64,000 nucleotides of DNA from an uncultured Aquimarina sp. (GCA_947496555.1 CANMDH010000010.1:62001-126000), one strand, 5' to 3'. Positions 32,135-41,332 are shown, counted from the stretch's first letter. The notes: generated by a model from the letters alone, not told the origin. Translations and numbers: made by a program.

Positions 32135-33525
32135 ATGATTTCATTTCTTAGTTGTTCTAAATATTCTTGTTTATCATCTCGGTAAAATAAATTCATGGTC
32201 TCAAAGGGGATGATCTTATTATCTTTATTTACAATATGAACGCAAGATTTTTTGATTGCACGCACATCAAAATTATACGCATCTATAAACTGCATAATAA
32301 TAATTCTAAAGAGATTATCATATCCTAAATCCGGCGCGTCAATCTCTGGAAGACAACACATTATTGATTTTAGATTCTCTGAAGCGGTTTCTACCGAGTT
32401 TCCGGTGCTAAATAATTCTAAAACTTTACCATGTAGTTCCTCATCCTGTTCATATACTATAGTATTTTTACCATTATCTAATAAATCTGCAGGGTTAATA
32501 TAACGTGTAAGCGGTAAAATACCATCCTCATTTTTTAAAGCATACCCCATAACCAAAGCATCAGGATTGCATGGCACAGGAATGAGATCATCTGCTTCAA
32601 AAACAGGAAATTGTTCCAGGATTTTTCTTCGAACTTCTGTGAGCGTAATTCTACTGGTTTGCGTATCAAAACCTTCTAGACGTCCTGCTATTTGTGTAGG
32701 TTGAAAAGTAACTCCGCGAACACATTTTTGCTGTGTCGCAAATGTAATAATCGATCCTATTTCATCATCATTAAGTCCTTTTTCCAAAGTGACCACTAAG
32801 GTAGTAGAAAGATTAAATTGATTAAGATTTGCTATGGCTTGCTTTCGTATTTTGGTTAAATCTTCACCTCTTAATTTTTGTAATACTTCGGCTTGTAACG
32901 AATCAAACTGCAAATAAATCTCAAAATCTGGCATATAGCTTGCCAATTGTTTTGTGAATTTAATATCCTTTGCTATGCGAATCCCATTGGTATTTACCAT
33001 GAGATGTCGAATAGGTAATTGCTTAGCATAATCAAGAATTTCAAAAAACTGAGGATGAACAGTAGGTTCTCCTCCACTAATTTGCACAACATCTGGTTCT
33101 TTTTCATTTTCAACAATCGCATCCAGCATTTTTTTAATTTCTTCAAGTGTTCGATGACGACCATAGTTTGGGGAAGAAGAAGCGTAGCAGGTCGGACAGG
33201 TTAAATTACAACGGTCTGTAACTTCAATAATAGTCAAACAAGAATGCTGTTCATGATCAGGGCATAATCCACAATCATAAGGACAACCATAGTCTGTGGT
33301 AGTATTGAATTTATGTGGAAATTCTGAAGGCTTGTTGTAATTTCTTATGTTTTTATAATATTCGACATCATCAGCAATTAAAACTTTGGATCTACCATGT
33401 TCGGGACAACGTTTTAGCATAAATACTTTATCGTCTTCAAAAACGATCTTTGCATCTACTCTTTTAAGACAACTTGGACATAAACTTAATGTAAAATCGT
33501 AGTAGGTATAATTTCTAGTTGGCAT
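32131..33525 (-). CDS. Radical SAM enzyme of the tetraether-lipid synthase (Tes/MJ0619)-like family
   Basis: 464 residues. N-terminal Cys pattern: CPSC (C16, C19) with CPEH (C40, H43) as in a rubredoxin-like site; then GCPYDCGLCPDHEQHSC (C81, C85, C88, H91, H94, C96); then the radical SAM CxxxCxxC in DRCNLTCPTCYA (C106, C110, C113). GGEPTVHP follows near 155. This is the layout of Tes, the archaeal enzyme that joins lipid chains by C-C coupling and that carries extra Fe-S clusters and a mononuclear iron. The bacterial substrate is unknown. It overlaps the Lgt-like gene by 11 bp and the membrane peptide gene by 4 bp, so a membrane lipid or lipoprotein substrate is the natural inference. Confidence 0.85.
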   Translation of the reverse strand: MPTRNYTYYDFTLSLCPSCLKRVDAKIVFEDDKVFMLKRCPEHGRSKVLIADDVEYYKNIRNYNKPSEFPHKFNTTTDYGCPYDCGLCPDHEQHSCLTIIEVTDRCNLTCPTCYASSSPNYGRHRTLEEIKKMLDAIVENEKEPDVVQISGGEPTVHPQFFEILDYAKQLPIRHLMVNTNGIRIAKDIKFTKQLASYMPDFEIYLQFDSLQAEVLQKLRGEDLTKIRKQAIANLNQFNLSTTLVVTLEKGLNDDEIGSIITFATQQKCVRGVTFQPTQIAGRLEGFDTQTSRITLTEVRRKILEQFPVFEADDLIPVPCNPDALVMGYALKNEDGILPLTRYINPADLLDNGKNTIVYEQDEELHGKVLELFSTGNSVETASENLKSIMCCLPEIDAPDLGYDNLFRIIIMQFIDAYNFDVRAIKKSCVHIVNKDNKIIPFETMNLFYRDDKQEYLEQLRNEII

Positions 33526-34255
33526 AAAATAGCTTTCGAATGGTTTTATGATAATAAATCCAGCATAAGATACATAAATACTGAATACTACTTAACCCTG
33601 AGATCAAAAATGTATTTGGCTTTAAAAATTCTATCATAAAACGAAACGAGAAATAAGAGATCATAAAATATTGAAATAACAATCCATTTTTAAGCGTTTT
33701 CTGCTTCTTAAGATATCTTAGAAAAACCCATAAAATAATTAGAAAAACAACTTCGAATAGCGCAATTGGAAATCTTTTTAGCCCATCTCCGAGATCCATT
33801 CCTAAAAAAGAAGTTGTTTCTTTACCATACGTAAATTCATTTATTCCTGCCAAAAAACACCCCACTCTACCAATTACAATTCCTAATATGATTGGGAAGG
33901 TAAACAAATCCCCTGATGACTTCTTTTCGTGAATTATCTTCTTTACTAATTCTACTCCCAGAAGTCCTCCAAAGAGTCCCCCCATAATCGTTTTGGCGTT
34001 TAGTAATACGAGAAAATATTCTGGACCAGAAGAGAAAACAGGATTTTCTAAAAACCCAACAATTCTAGAGCCAACAAAGGCTCCAAATACTGCACCGATA
34101 ATAATCGACAACCGATTATTATTGGTTATTGGGTCTTGTGCGTGTTTTTTAAGGTATATATAATATCGAAAACCTATGAAGAAGGCTGCATATTCTAAAA
34201 TCAAATGGATATTCAATTTAATACCAAAAACAACAGGTTCAAAAGGAATCTCCAT
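33515..34255 (-). CDS. Divergent prolipoprotein diacylglyceryl transferase (Lgt)-like membrane protein
   Basis: 246 residues, about seven helices. Lgt landmarks: TIMGGLFGGLLG near 90, GRVGCFLAGINEFTYG at 129-144 (Lgt signature region), RFPIALFE near 165, and FSFRFMIEFLKP near 205. Compared with E. coli Lgt, the HGG histidine appears as M91, the Asn after GRxG as C133, and the Glu after NG as I138. The Arg residues (R130, R205) and E209 are kept. Such changes suggest a different acceptor or reaction from normal lipoprotein lipidation. It is first in the operon, overlapping the radical SAM gene by 11 bp. Confidence 0.8.
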   Translation of the reverse strand: MEIPFEPVVFGIKLNIHLILEYAAFFIGFRYYIYLKKHAQDPITNNNRLSIIIGAVFGAFVGSRIVGFLENPVFSSGPEYFLVLLNAKTIMGGLFGGLLGVELVKKIIHEKKSSGDLFTFPIILGIVIGRVGCFLAGINEFTYGKETTSFLGMDLGDGLKRFPIALFEVVFLIILWVFLRYLKKQKTLKNGLLFQYFMISYFSFRFMIEFLKPNTFLISGLSSIQYLCILCWIYYHKTIRKLFYAN

Positions 34256-34293
34256 TTACAAATTCGTTCGATTTAGTATCGAAATATACATTT

Positions 34294-35892
34294 TTATTCC
34301 ATAACCTTGGCCATCACATGATATCGAGGATCATCTACATCATGTTCTATAACACTTGCTAGTCTAGGCGAGGCTTTAATCATTAACGCCTGGCACTCTT
34401 CGCTAAGATGCTTTATTTTCACTTTCTTACCCGCTTCTTCATATTTTCCTACCAAAGCCCATATAGCCTCCAAAGCTGAGTGGTCACTCACACGAGATTC
34501 AATAAAATCGATCTCTACATTTTCTGGATCATTCGCTACATCAAACTTACTATTGAATGCCTGTATACTTCCGAAGAAAAGAGGTCCCCATATCTCATAT
34601 ACTTTGGTCCCGTCCTCCTTGATATGTTTTCTTGCCCGAATTTTTTTGGCATTCTCCCATGCAAATGCCAGAGCAGACATAATCACACCTGCAATTACCG
34701 CAACCGCCAAATCGAAGAATACTGTGAGTAAAGAGACCGCGACCAATACAATAGCATCTGTTAACGGAATTTTATTGATAATCCTGAAACTAGACCAGGC
34801 AAAAGTACCAATAACCACCATAAACATTACTCCAACTAATGCTGCAATAGGCACCTGCTCTATCAATCCTGAAGCAAATAAGATAAATAATAGCAAGGTT
34901 ACTGCGGCTACAATACCAGAAAGTCTGGTGCGCCCTCCTCCTTTGATATTAATAATAGATTGCCCTATCATAGCACAACCCCCCATTCCGCCAAATAGCC
35001 CTGTAACAATATTTGCTCCTCCCTGAGCAAGACATTCTCTATTCGAATGCCCTCTGGTTTCAGTTAATTCGTCAATAAGATTTAGAGTCATCAAAGATTC
35101 TATCAATCCAATGGCAGCTAATATCAATGCATAAGGCCCAATAAATTTAAAGGTTTCCCAATTCAGAGGTACTTTGTTAAAAATATCAAATTGAAACTGT
35201 GGCAATCCACCTTTTAGACCTTCTCCTCCCCCATCTTTAATAAAGCTCCCTACGGTTGCCACATCAAGTTTTCCGAGTATCACAATTGCAGATACTACAA
35301 CAATCCCTATCAAAGCTTCAGGCAATTTTGATGTTGCTTTTAATTTTGGTAATCCCCACATAATCGCCATAGTAAGTAATACCAATCCAAGCATTAACCA
35401 TAAGTCTATTCCTTGCATCCATATTTTCTCTCCGTTCACAAACTCTTTGAACATTCCTAATTGAGAAAGAAAGATCACGATTGCTAAACCATTTACAAAT
35501 CCCATCATTACCGGATGGGGGATCAAACGTACAAACTTACCCAACTTAAGGACTCCAGCTAGCATTTGTATAATTCCCATAAGAATTACTGTTGCAAAAA
35601 GATAATACAACCCAAGTTCTTCTCCAGGAGCTCCCATGGCATTTCCCTCGGCAACAAGGCTTACCATAACCACAGCAAGGGCTCCAGTTGCTCCAGAAAT
35701 CATACCTGGTCTTCCTCCAAAGATTGAAGTGATCAATCCAATCATAAATGCCGCATATAAACCTACCAAAGGATCCACTCCGGCAACAAAAGCAAAAGCC
35801 ACTGCTTCGGGTACCAAAGCAAGGGCAACAGTTAATCCCGATAAAATATCGTTTTTGGCATTGGCCACTCTTTTTCTTACAAACTCTGTCAT
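34294..35892 (-). CDS. SulP-family anion transporter with STAS domain
   Basis: About 532 residues from the ATG at 35892 (an upstream TTG-type reading to 35943 lacks support). The membrane part has the SulP repeats: ILSGLTVALALVPEAVAFAFVAGVDPLVGLYAAF near the start, IFGGRPGMISGATGALAVVM, and RGHSNRECLAQGGANIVTGLFGGMGGCAMIGQSIINIKGGG near 295. A STAS domain (about 430-520, EVDFIESRVSDHSALEAIWALVGKYEEAGK-like) follows. It probably carries sulfate or bicarbonate with sodium. It is monocistronic, with no carbonic anhydrase gene adjacent. Confidence 0.93.
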   Translation of the reverse strand: MTEFVRKRVANAKNDILSGLTVALALVPEAVAFAFVAGVDPLVGLYAAFMIGLITSIFGGRPGMISGATGALAVVMVSLVAEGNAMGAPGEELGLYYLFATVILMGIIQMLAGVLKLGKFVRLIPHPVMMGFVNGLAIVIFLSQLGMFKEFVNGEKIWMQGIDLWLMLGLVLLTMAIMWGLPKLKATSKLPEALIGIVVVSAIVILGKLDVATVGSFIKDGGGEGLKGGLPQFQFDIFNKVPLNWETFKFIGPYALILAAIGLIESLMTLNLIDELTETRGHSNRECLAQGGANIVTGLFGGMGGCAMIGQSIINIKGGGRTRLSGIVAAVTLLLFILFASGLIEQVPIAALVGVMFMVVIGTFAWSSFRIINKIPLTDAIVLVAVSLLTVFFDLAVAVIAGVIMSALAFAWENAKKIRARKHIKEDGTKVYEIWGPLFFGSIQAFNSKFDVANDPENVEIDFIESRVSDHSALEAIWALVGKYEEAGKKVKIKHLSEECQALMIKASPRLASVIEHDVDDPRYHVMAKVME

Positions 35893-36016
35893 AGCTGTGG
35901 TATTTTGAGGCTGCAAAAATACGTTTATTTTACAGTACAGCAAGTAAAATCAAAAGGTATCTCTTTATTAGGCAATACTATAACGTTATAGAAGATTCTC
36001 ACTATGTAAAACTTAG

Positions 36017-36024
36017 TATATTTG
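36017..36024 (+). promoter_or_regulatory. Putative -7 element of the M14 peptidase gene
   Basis: TATATTTG, an exact match to TAnnTTTG, 20 bp before the ATG at 36044. Confidence 0.45.
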
Positions 36025-36043
36025 GACTTCACAATCACAAATT

Positions 36044-37789
36044 ATGCAAAGAATCTTACTGGCAATCGTTACCTTACTTATCTTTTCTTGTAACACTTCG
36101 GAAAAAGACATTTTAAAAAACTTTGATTTCACCACTCTTTTTGAAAAAAGCAATGGAACCGAAACTCCGACATATTCAGAAGTCATTACTTATTATAAAA
36201 ATCTTGCCGAAGTATATCCCGAAATCAATATGCAAGAAATTGGAGTAACTGATAGCGGAAATCCTTTACATATTGTTACGCTAAATCCTAATCGAGAATT
36301 TGATTTTGAAACAATTCGTAAAACCAAGCGGGTGTTGTTAATCAACAATGGCATCCATCCAGGAGAAAGTGATGGCATTGATGCAACTATGATGTTATTT
36401 AGAGATATCGTTCAGGGTAAAATTGAGGCACCAAAAAATACTGTTTTGGTTACTATTCCTGTTTATAATATTGGCGGAGCTTTAAACCGAAACTCTGGTA
36501 CAAGAACCAACCAAAATGGTCCAAAAGAATATGGTTTTAGAGGAAATGCTCGTAATTATGATTTAAATCGCGATTTTATAAAGAATGATACCAAAAATGC
36601 AAATGCTTTTGCTAAGATATTTCATTTGGTACAACCCGATGTTTTTATAGATAATCACGTGAGCAATGGTGCTGATTATCAATACACCTTGACCCATTTA
36701 TTTACACAACATAACAAATTAGGAGGAGAATTAGGCAATTATCTTCATACTCAAATGCATACAAAGTTAGAAACTTCGCTTAAAAACAAAAAATGGGATA
36801 TCACACCTTATGTAAATGTATGGGGAACCTCTCCTGATAAAGGCTGGACGCAATTCATGGATTCTCCTAGATATTCAACTGGCTATACTACGCTGTGGAA
36901 TACCTTAGGAATGATGGTTGAAACCCATATGCTAAAACCCTACAAGCAAAGGGTTGAAGGAACGTATGAACTGATAAAATCTATGATCGAAATCACAGAA
37001 AAAGATGGAGAAACCATACGATCATTACGAGAAAAAGCATTCATAGAACAATCCGAACAAAAAACATACCCGATTAATTGGAAAGTAGACACAACCCATG
37101 TGACAGAATTTACTTTTAAAGGATATGAAGGAGAATTTATTAATAGCGAAATTACAGGAGCAAAACGTCTCAAATATTATCAAGATAAACCTTACTCAAA
37201 AGAAATCGACTATAAAAACTATTTTATCCCAATTACTAAAATTAAGGTTCCAAAAGCATATGTAATCCCGCAAGGTTGGTGGAGTGTAATTGACTTGTTA
37301 AAATTGAATCAAATTGAATTCAAAATGCTAGAAAAAGATAGTGTCATTACGGTAGAAACATATCATATTGTGGATTATCAGACAAGAAAAAATCCTTACG
37401 AAGGGCATTATTTACACTATAATACTTCTATAACAAAAAGTAACGGCAGGATTACTTTCAAAAAGGGTGATATTATAGTCCATACAAATCAGAGAGGATT
37501 TAGGTACCTTATAGAAACTCTAGAACCAGAAGCTCCGGATTCTTTCTTTAACTGGAACTTTTTTGACACTATTTTACAACAAAAAGAAGGGTTTTCACCT
37601 TACGTTTGGGAAGATAAAGCTAAAGGATTATTAGAGAATAATGAAGAATTAAGAATCAGATTCGAAGAAAGGAAAAAAGATCCCGTTTTTGCCAATAATT
37701 GGTATGCTCAATTAGACTGGATACACAAGCAATCGGATAATTATGAAAAGGCACATATGAGGTATCCTGTGTATCGGGTTTTAAGATAG
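36044..37789 (+). CDS. M14-family zinc carboxypeptidase, lipoprotein
   Basis: 581 residues. The N-terminus (MQRILLAIVTLLIFSCNTSEK) has a lipobox at FSC, so it is likely anchored outside the cytoplasm. The M14 domain (about 45-310) has NNGIHPGESDG for the HxxE zinc ligands, NRDFIK for the substrate-binding Asn-Arg, FIDNHVSNGADYQYT for the third zinc ligand and MVETHMLKPYKQRVEGT for the catalytic Glu region. The C-terminal half is a beta-rich domain of unknown role. It probably trims peptides or peptidoglycan stems; a carboxypeptidase of this size is frequent in marine Flavobacteria. Confidence 0.9.
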   Translation: MQRILLAIVTLLIFSCNTSEKDILKNFDFTTLFEKSNGTETPTYSEVITYYKNLAEVYPEINMQEIGVTDSGNPLHIVTLNPNREFDFETIRKTKRVLLINNGIHPGESDGIDATMMLFRDIVQGKIEAPKNTVLVTIPVYNIGGALNRNSGTRTNQNGPKEYGFRGNARNYDLNRDFIKNDTKNANAFAKIFHLVQPDVFIDNHVSNGADYQYTLTHLFTQHNKLGGELGNYLHTQMHTKLETSLKNKKWDITPYVNVWGTSPDKGWTQFMDSPRYSTGYTTLWNTLGMMVETHMLKPYKQRVEGTYELIKSMIEITEKDGETIRSLREKAFIEQSEQKTYPINWKVDTTHVTEFTFKGYEGEFINSEITGAKRLKYYQDKPYSKEIDYKNYFIPITKIKVPKAYVIPQGWWSVIDLLKLNQIEFKMLEKDSVITVETYHIVDYQTRKNPYEGHYLHYNTSITKSNGRITFKKGDIIVHTNQRGFRYLIETLEPEAPDSFFNWNFFDTILQQKEGFSPYVWEDKAKGLLENNEELRIRFEERKKDPVFANNWYAQLDWIHKQSDNYEKAHMRYPVYRVLR

Positions 37790-37835
37790 CAAACGTTTGA
37801 ATTGATTAGGAAGAGTATGTGAATAAAACTTCACA

Positions 37836-38441
37836 CTATTCACATTTTAGGTTCGATAGTGAATCAAACAAAAGATTCTCGGGAACATACTCCTCTCCCC
37901 AGTAGTCATTAGCTAAATTCTCTCTTACCTTTTCTATGAAATAAGAACATTCTTTAAAATGAGGTATTATTTTCTCTTCAAATAATTTATTGTCTTTTTT
38001 AAATTTTCTTTTAACTATTTGCTTTTTAAAAACGAACTTTTCCTTTTTCTTGTCTAATAAATAAACAAAATAATAGTAATTAAAATAATACTGGGTCAAA
38101 ATATAGTCATTGCTTTCTATAATGATTTCATGCAATCTATTGAAACCCACCAAGCTCCCTATTTTGAGATTGGTGTAATGCTTTTTGTCAAATAAAACCT
38201 CCTTTACCTTACTTTGTCTTATTCGTTTTAGACCACCTTCTTCATCATGATACCATAAAAACTCTCCTGTCAATGCATAATCTCCCGAAAATCTTTCATC
38301 GTTCTTCTCATAGAAGTTATTTTTTATGTTGCGATGCATAAGTATTTTTTCGTCATTATTCTTAACAAAAAAATTGTTAGATTCTTGACTTTGTGCAATT
38401 AAGCTAAACACTAAACAAAATACTATATAGATTTTTTTCAT
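37836..38441 (-). CDS. Hypothetical secreted protein
   Basis: About 201 residues from the ATG at 38441 (longer readings lack a signal peptide). The signal is MKKIYIVFCLVFSLIAQSQ. The mature part is charged and Lys/Tyr-rich: repeated basic/aromatic strands (YYFNYYYFVYLLDKKKEKFVFKK) and a C-terminal helix with ECSYFIEKVRENLANDYW. I recognise no family. It begins 17 bp after the NUDIX stop on the same strand and may be co-transcribed with it. Confidence 0.65.
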   Translation of the reverse strand: MKKIYIVFCLVFSLIAQSQESNNFFVKNNDEKILMHRNIKNNFYEKNDERFSGDYALTGEFLWYHDEEGGLKRIRQSKVKEVLFDKKHYTNLKIGSLVGFNRLHEIIIESNDYILTQYYFNYYYFVYLLDKKKEKFVFKKQIVKRKFKKDNKLFEEKIIPHFKECSYFIEKVRENLANDYWGEEYVPENLLFDSLSNLKCE

Positions 38442-38457
38442 TTCTGTCATTAAAATA

Positions 38458-39066
38458 TCAGGACAAATAGTCATGCGAAAACAACTTCTTGATATTTGCA
38501 TACGAATTAGTTAGTGCTTTTTTTGCTTTTTTCTTGTTTTTCCACTTTACCTTGGTAATTCCTTCATTTTTTTGAGGTACAAGTTCTCCATCAAACTCGG
38601 TTTTCATCTCGAACCAATAAGTAACTTTGAGTCGAAATTCGCCATTCCTCTTAAATATATGGTATGTTTTGTAAAGAAATTTGGTAATTTCCAGGCCTGT
38701 AACTCCGGTTTCTTCTTCAACTTCTCGTATTGCCGCTGTTTCTATATGTTCATTTTTTTCTATTTTCCCTTTCGGCAGGTCCCATTTTCCATTACGTTTA
38801 ATAAAAAGGATATCCATATCAGTATTATAAGCCTTACCACCACCAGCCACAACCACAGGTAGTTTTTTATACAAATGCTCTATAAGTTTATCCTCATTTT
38901 TATGATAAAAGTGATATTTTGCTTCTTCGCCTATAGCTTCTTTACCAAGAATATCTCTAATAATTATGGGAAAATCTACCGCTTTTATAGAAATCCTTTT
39001 ATATCCTTCAATAGCCTTTTTTGTAGACAGAATAATAGGTGTATTATTCACAAAAACTTTATACAT
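38458..39066 (-). CDS. NUDIX hydrolase
   Basis: About 202 residues from the ATG at 39066 (TTG at 39072 is the alternative). The NUDIX box is complete: GKIEKNEHIETAAIREVEEETGV (G-x5-E-x7-REVEEETG), preceded by KWDLPKGKIE. An N-terminal extension of about 70 residues precedes the domain. It cleaves a nucleoside diphosphate linked to another group; the substrate is not evident. Its start codon lies 8 bp from that of the divergent pyrE gene, so the two promoters must lie within each other's coding start or transcripts are near-leaderless. Confidence 0.9.
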   Translation of the reverse strand: MYKVFVNNTPIILSTKKAIEGYKRISIKAVDFPIIIRDILGKEAIGEEAKYHFYHKNEDKLIEHLYKKLPVVVAGGGKAYNTDMDILFIKRNGKWDLPKGKIEKNEHIETAAIREVEEETGVTGLEITKFLYKTYHIFKRNGEFRLKVTYWFEMKTEFDGELVPQKNEGITKVKWKNKKKAKKALTNSYANIKKLFSHDYLS

Positions 39067-39069
39067 TTG
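39062..39069 (+). promoter_or_regulatory. Putative -7 element of pyrE, giving a near-leaderless transcript
   Basis: TACATTTG fits TAnnTTTG and ends 5 bases before the pyrE ATG (39075), so the expected start of transcription falls on or next to the start codon. It overlaps the NUDIX start codon on the other strand. Confidence 0.4.
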
Positions 39070-39074
39070 CAACT

Positions 39075-39716
39075 ATGATTTTTGATAAAGATACAGCAAA
39101 AAAAACTGCTGAACTACTACTGCAAATTAACGCAATAAAATTACAACCACAAGAACCTTTTACCTGGGCATCCGGTTGGAAGTCTCCTATTTACTGTGAT
39201 AATAGAGTTACGCTATCGTATCCAGAAATACGAAATTACTTAAAACAGAATCTTGCCAATTTTATTGAAAAAAAATATGGTAAGCCCGATGTAATTGCCG
39301 GGGTTGCCACTGGCGCTATTGGAATTGGAATGCTGGTAGCAGAAGAACTTGATCTTCCTTTCATCTATGTTCGCCCTGAAGCAAAAAAACATGGCAGAAA
39401 AAACCAGATTGAAGGGATTGTTCCAGAAGGAAAAAGTGTGATCGTGGTTGAGGATTTGATTAGTACCGGAAAAAGCAGTCTTAACGCTGTAAAAGCCTTA
39501 AAGGAAGTTAATGCAGATGTGAAAGGTATGGTGGCAATTTTTAACTATGGGTTTGATATTGCTTCGCATAATTTTGAAGAAGCGGCATTATCTTTGAATA
39601 CGCTAAGTAATTATGAGAATCTTTTAGAGCAAGCTCTGGATACTGATTATATTACCAAAGAACAACAGCAAACTTTACAAAGCTGGAGGATAAATCCGGC
39701 TGAATGGAACCAATAA
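39075..39716 (+). CDS. pyrE: Orotate phosphoribosyltransferase
   Basis: About 213 residues from the ATG at 39075 (MIFDKDTAKKTAELLLQI). It makes orotidine 5'-phosphate from orotate and PRPP in pyrimidine synthesis. Landmarks: FTWASGWKSPIYCDNR near 30, GVATGAIGIG near 75, YVRPEAKKHGRKNQIEG near 105 and the PRPP-binding VIVVEDLISTGKSSL near 130. An SRPBCC gene follows after 15 bp. It diverges from the NUDIX gene. Confidence 0.96.
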   Translation: MIFDKDTAKKTAELLLQINAIKLQPQEPFTWASGWKSPIYCDNRVTLSYPEIRNYLKQNLANFIEKKYGKPDVIAGVATGAIGIGMLVAEELDLPFIYVRPEAKKHGRKNQIEGIVPEGKSVIVVEDLISTGKSSLNAVKALKEVNADVKGMVAIFNYGFDIASHNFEEAALSLNTLSNYENLLEQALDTDYITKEQQQTLQSWRINPAEWNQ

Positions 39717-39731
39717 TAACAATAGAACATA

Positions 39732-40124
39732 ATGAATTTAGAAAGCCCTACGGTAACTGTAAATAAAACAGCCGAAGAAGTATTTGAATTTTTGACAAAA
39801 GTTGAGAATTTTGAACATATCATGCCCGAGAGCAAACAAAAATTTGAGAAAATTAGCGACTCAAGGTTTCTTTTTCAATTAAAAGGAATGCCAGAATTGG
39901 TACTAGATCAAAAAGAAAATACACCACACAGTCAAGTGGTTCTTGGTGCTGCAAGTGATAAACTTCCCTTTACGCTTACTGCGGATCTTGTTAGTACAGA
40001 AAGCGGTAAAAGCACCGCCAAACTTACATTTAATGGTGAATTTAATGCTATGATGGCAATGATGATTAAAAACCCTATCCAGAACTTTATCAATACCTTA
40101 AGCGAAAATATTGGGAAACTTTAA
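39732..40124 (+). CDS. SRPBCC-family protein (START-like)
   Basis: 130 residues with the helix-grip pattern: VTVNKTAEEVFEFLTKVENFEHIMP opens it, an alternating beta sheet follows, and a C-terminal helix (AMMIKNPIQNFINTLSENIGKL) closes the ligand cavity. The family is common just after pyrE in Flavobacteriaceae (recalled). Function unknown; a ligand-binding or chaperone-like role is likely. It is convergent with birA, with 2 bp between the stops. Confidence 0.85.
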   Translation: MNLESPTVTVNKTAEEVFEFLTKVENFEHIMPESKQKFEKISDSRFLFQLKGMPELVLDQKENTPHSQVVLGAASDKLPFTLTADLVSTESGKSTAKLTFNGEFNAMMAMMIKNPIQNFINTLSENIGKL

Positions 40125-40126
40125 TT

Positions 40127-40858
40127 TTAATATAGCAACCTGATTTCTTTTAGATCAAACGAGGTAATAATTTCGTCTTCTAATAATACCTGAAGTTTAC
40201 CTTCATTAGTAATAGACCGGATAATTCCAACAAAAGAACCGCCCTCTGCTCTCAAAAATGTAGAGGGTTTATTTTTTCTAAAAAGCAAACTTTCATATTC
40301 TTTTTTAAGCACCGAAAAGTTTGAAACCACCAACTGTGAAAATCGATTTTCTAATTTAGACAATAACACATGCAAGACCTCTTCAATATCTAGATTTTTG
40401 CCCAAAATCTTTTTCAATGATCCTGCCTGAGGGAGATTATCAAACTCTAACTGGTTTACATTAATTCCAATTCCTATGATCGCCCCTATCAAACTGCCAT
40501 TTTTAACAACATTTTCGATCAAAATTCCACAGATTTTTTGACGATCTGACAGAATGTCGTTTGGCCACTTTATCGATAATTTTGTAACCATCAGATCTTT
40601 TAAAGCATCACAAACAGCCAATGATGTCGCTATAGAGATAAAGAATTGCTCAACCAATTCAATTCCCTCAACTATCATAAACACACTGCATGTAAGGTTT
40701 TTCCCAGGTTTACTTTGCCACACCGTTCCCATTTGTCCTTTACCAGCAAGTTGTTCTCTTGCCATAACACAAACAGTGCCATCAAATTGTTTTTGACGAT
40801 TTAGTTCCCTCAGAAAAGTATTTGTAGAGTCAATGGCATCAACTTTGATTATATCCAT
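40127..40858 (-). CDS. birA: Biotin--[acetyl-CoA-carboxylase] ligase
   Basis: 243 residues, catalytic-only BirA without a DNA-binding domain. Signature segments: DSTNTFLRELNR near 10, AREQLAGKGQMGTVWQSKPGKNLTCSV near 35-55 (biotin and biotinoyl-AMP loop, GKGQ-x-W-x-S), KWPNDILSDRQKICGILIEN near 100 (WPND with the catalytic Lys region) and IGIGINVNQ near 130. It attaches biotin to the lysine of carboxylases, including the pyruvate carboxylase at 6565. It is divergent from rsfS. Confidence 0.95.
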   Translation of the reverse strand: MDIIKVDAIDSTNTFLRELNRQKQFDGTVCVMAREQLAGKGQMGTVWQSKPGKNLTCSVFMIVEGIELVEQFFISIATSLAVCDALKDLMVTKLSIKWPNDILSDRQKICGILIENVVKNGSLIGAIIGIGINVNQLEFDNLPQAGSLKKILGKNLDIEEVLHVLLSKLENRFSQLVVSNFSVLKKEYESLLFRKNKPSTFLRAEGGSFVGIIRSITNEGKLQVLLEDEIITSFDLKEIRLLY

Positions 40859-40947
40859 GTAAAAGGTGTAAAAGTTTCATAAATGTAGGTATATTACCGA
40901 CATTAAAATGATAAAAAGTAATAACTTTACACAAATTAAAAAAATGC

Positions 40948-41319
40948 ATGACGAAAAAAGAAATTGGTACTGATCAATTAATAACCCAAATAATAAAAGG
41001 TATTGAAGAAGTAAAGGGAAATGACATTAATATTCTGGACCTTAGAGATATCGAAAATACAGTATGCAACTATTTTGTAATCTGTAACGGAACTTCCAAT
41101 ACGCAAGTAAACGCAATCGTTAATTCCATCCAAAAAACAGTTAGCAAACAACTTAAAGACAAACCATGGCATGTTGAAGGTAGCGAAAATGCAGAATGGG
41201 TATTAATCGATTATGTAAATGTAGTGGTGCATGTTTTCCAAAAGCATATCAGAGAGTTTTATGACATCGAAGGACTTTGGGGAGATGCAAAAACTACAGT
41301 TATCGAAACAAATTATTAA
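40948..41319 (+). CDS. rsfS: Ribosome silencing factor
   Basis: 123 residues, the size of RsfS/Iojap. It binds uL14 on the 50S subunit and blocks joining to the 30S subunit during slow growth. DLRDIENTVCNYFVICNGTSNTQVNAI, KPWHVEGSENAEWVLIDYVNVVVHVF and the REFYDIEGLWGDA end are the family core. ftsH follows after 13 bp in the same operon. Confidence 0.95.
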   Translation: MTKKEIGTDQLITQIIKGIEEVKGNDINILDLRDIENTVCNYFVICNGTSNTQVNAIVNSIQKTVSKQLKDKPWHVEGSENAEWVLIDYVNVVVHVFQKHIREFYDIEGLWGDAKTTVIETNY

Positions 41320-41332
41320 AAGAAAACCGTAA

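Noticed and set aside
34553-35026. 157-codon plus-strand frame inside the SulP gene
   Set aside because: Low-complexity shadow (Ala/Thr/Ile) opposite transmembrane helices.
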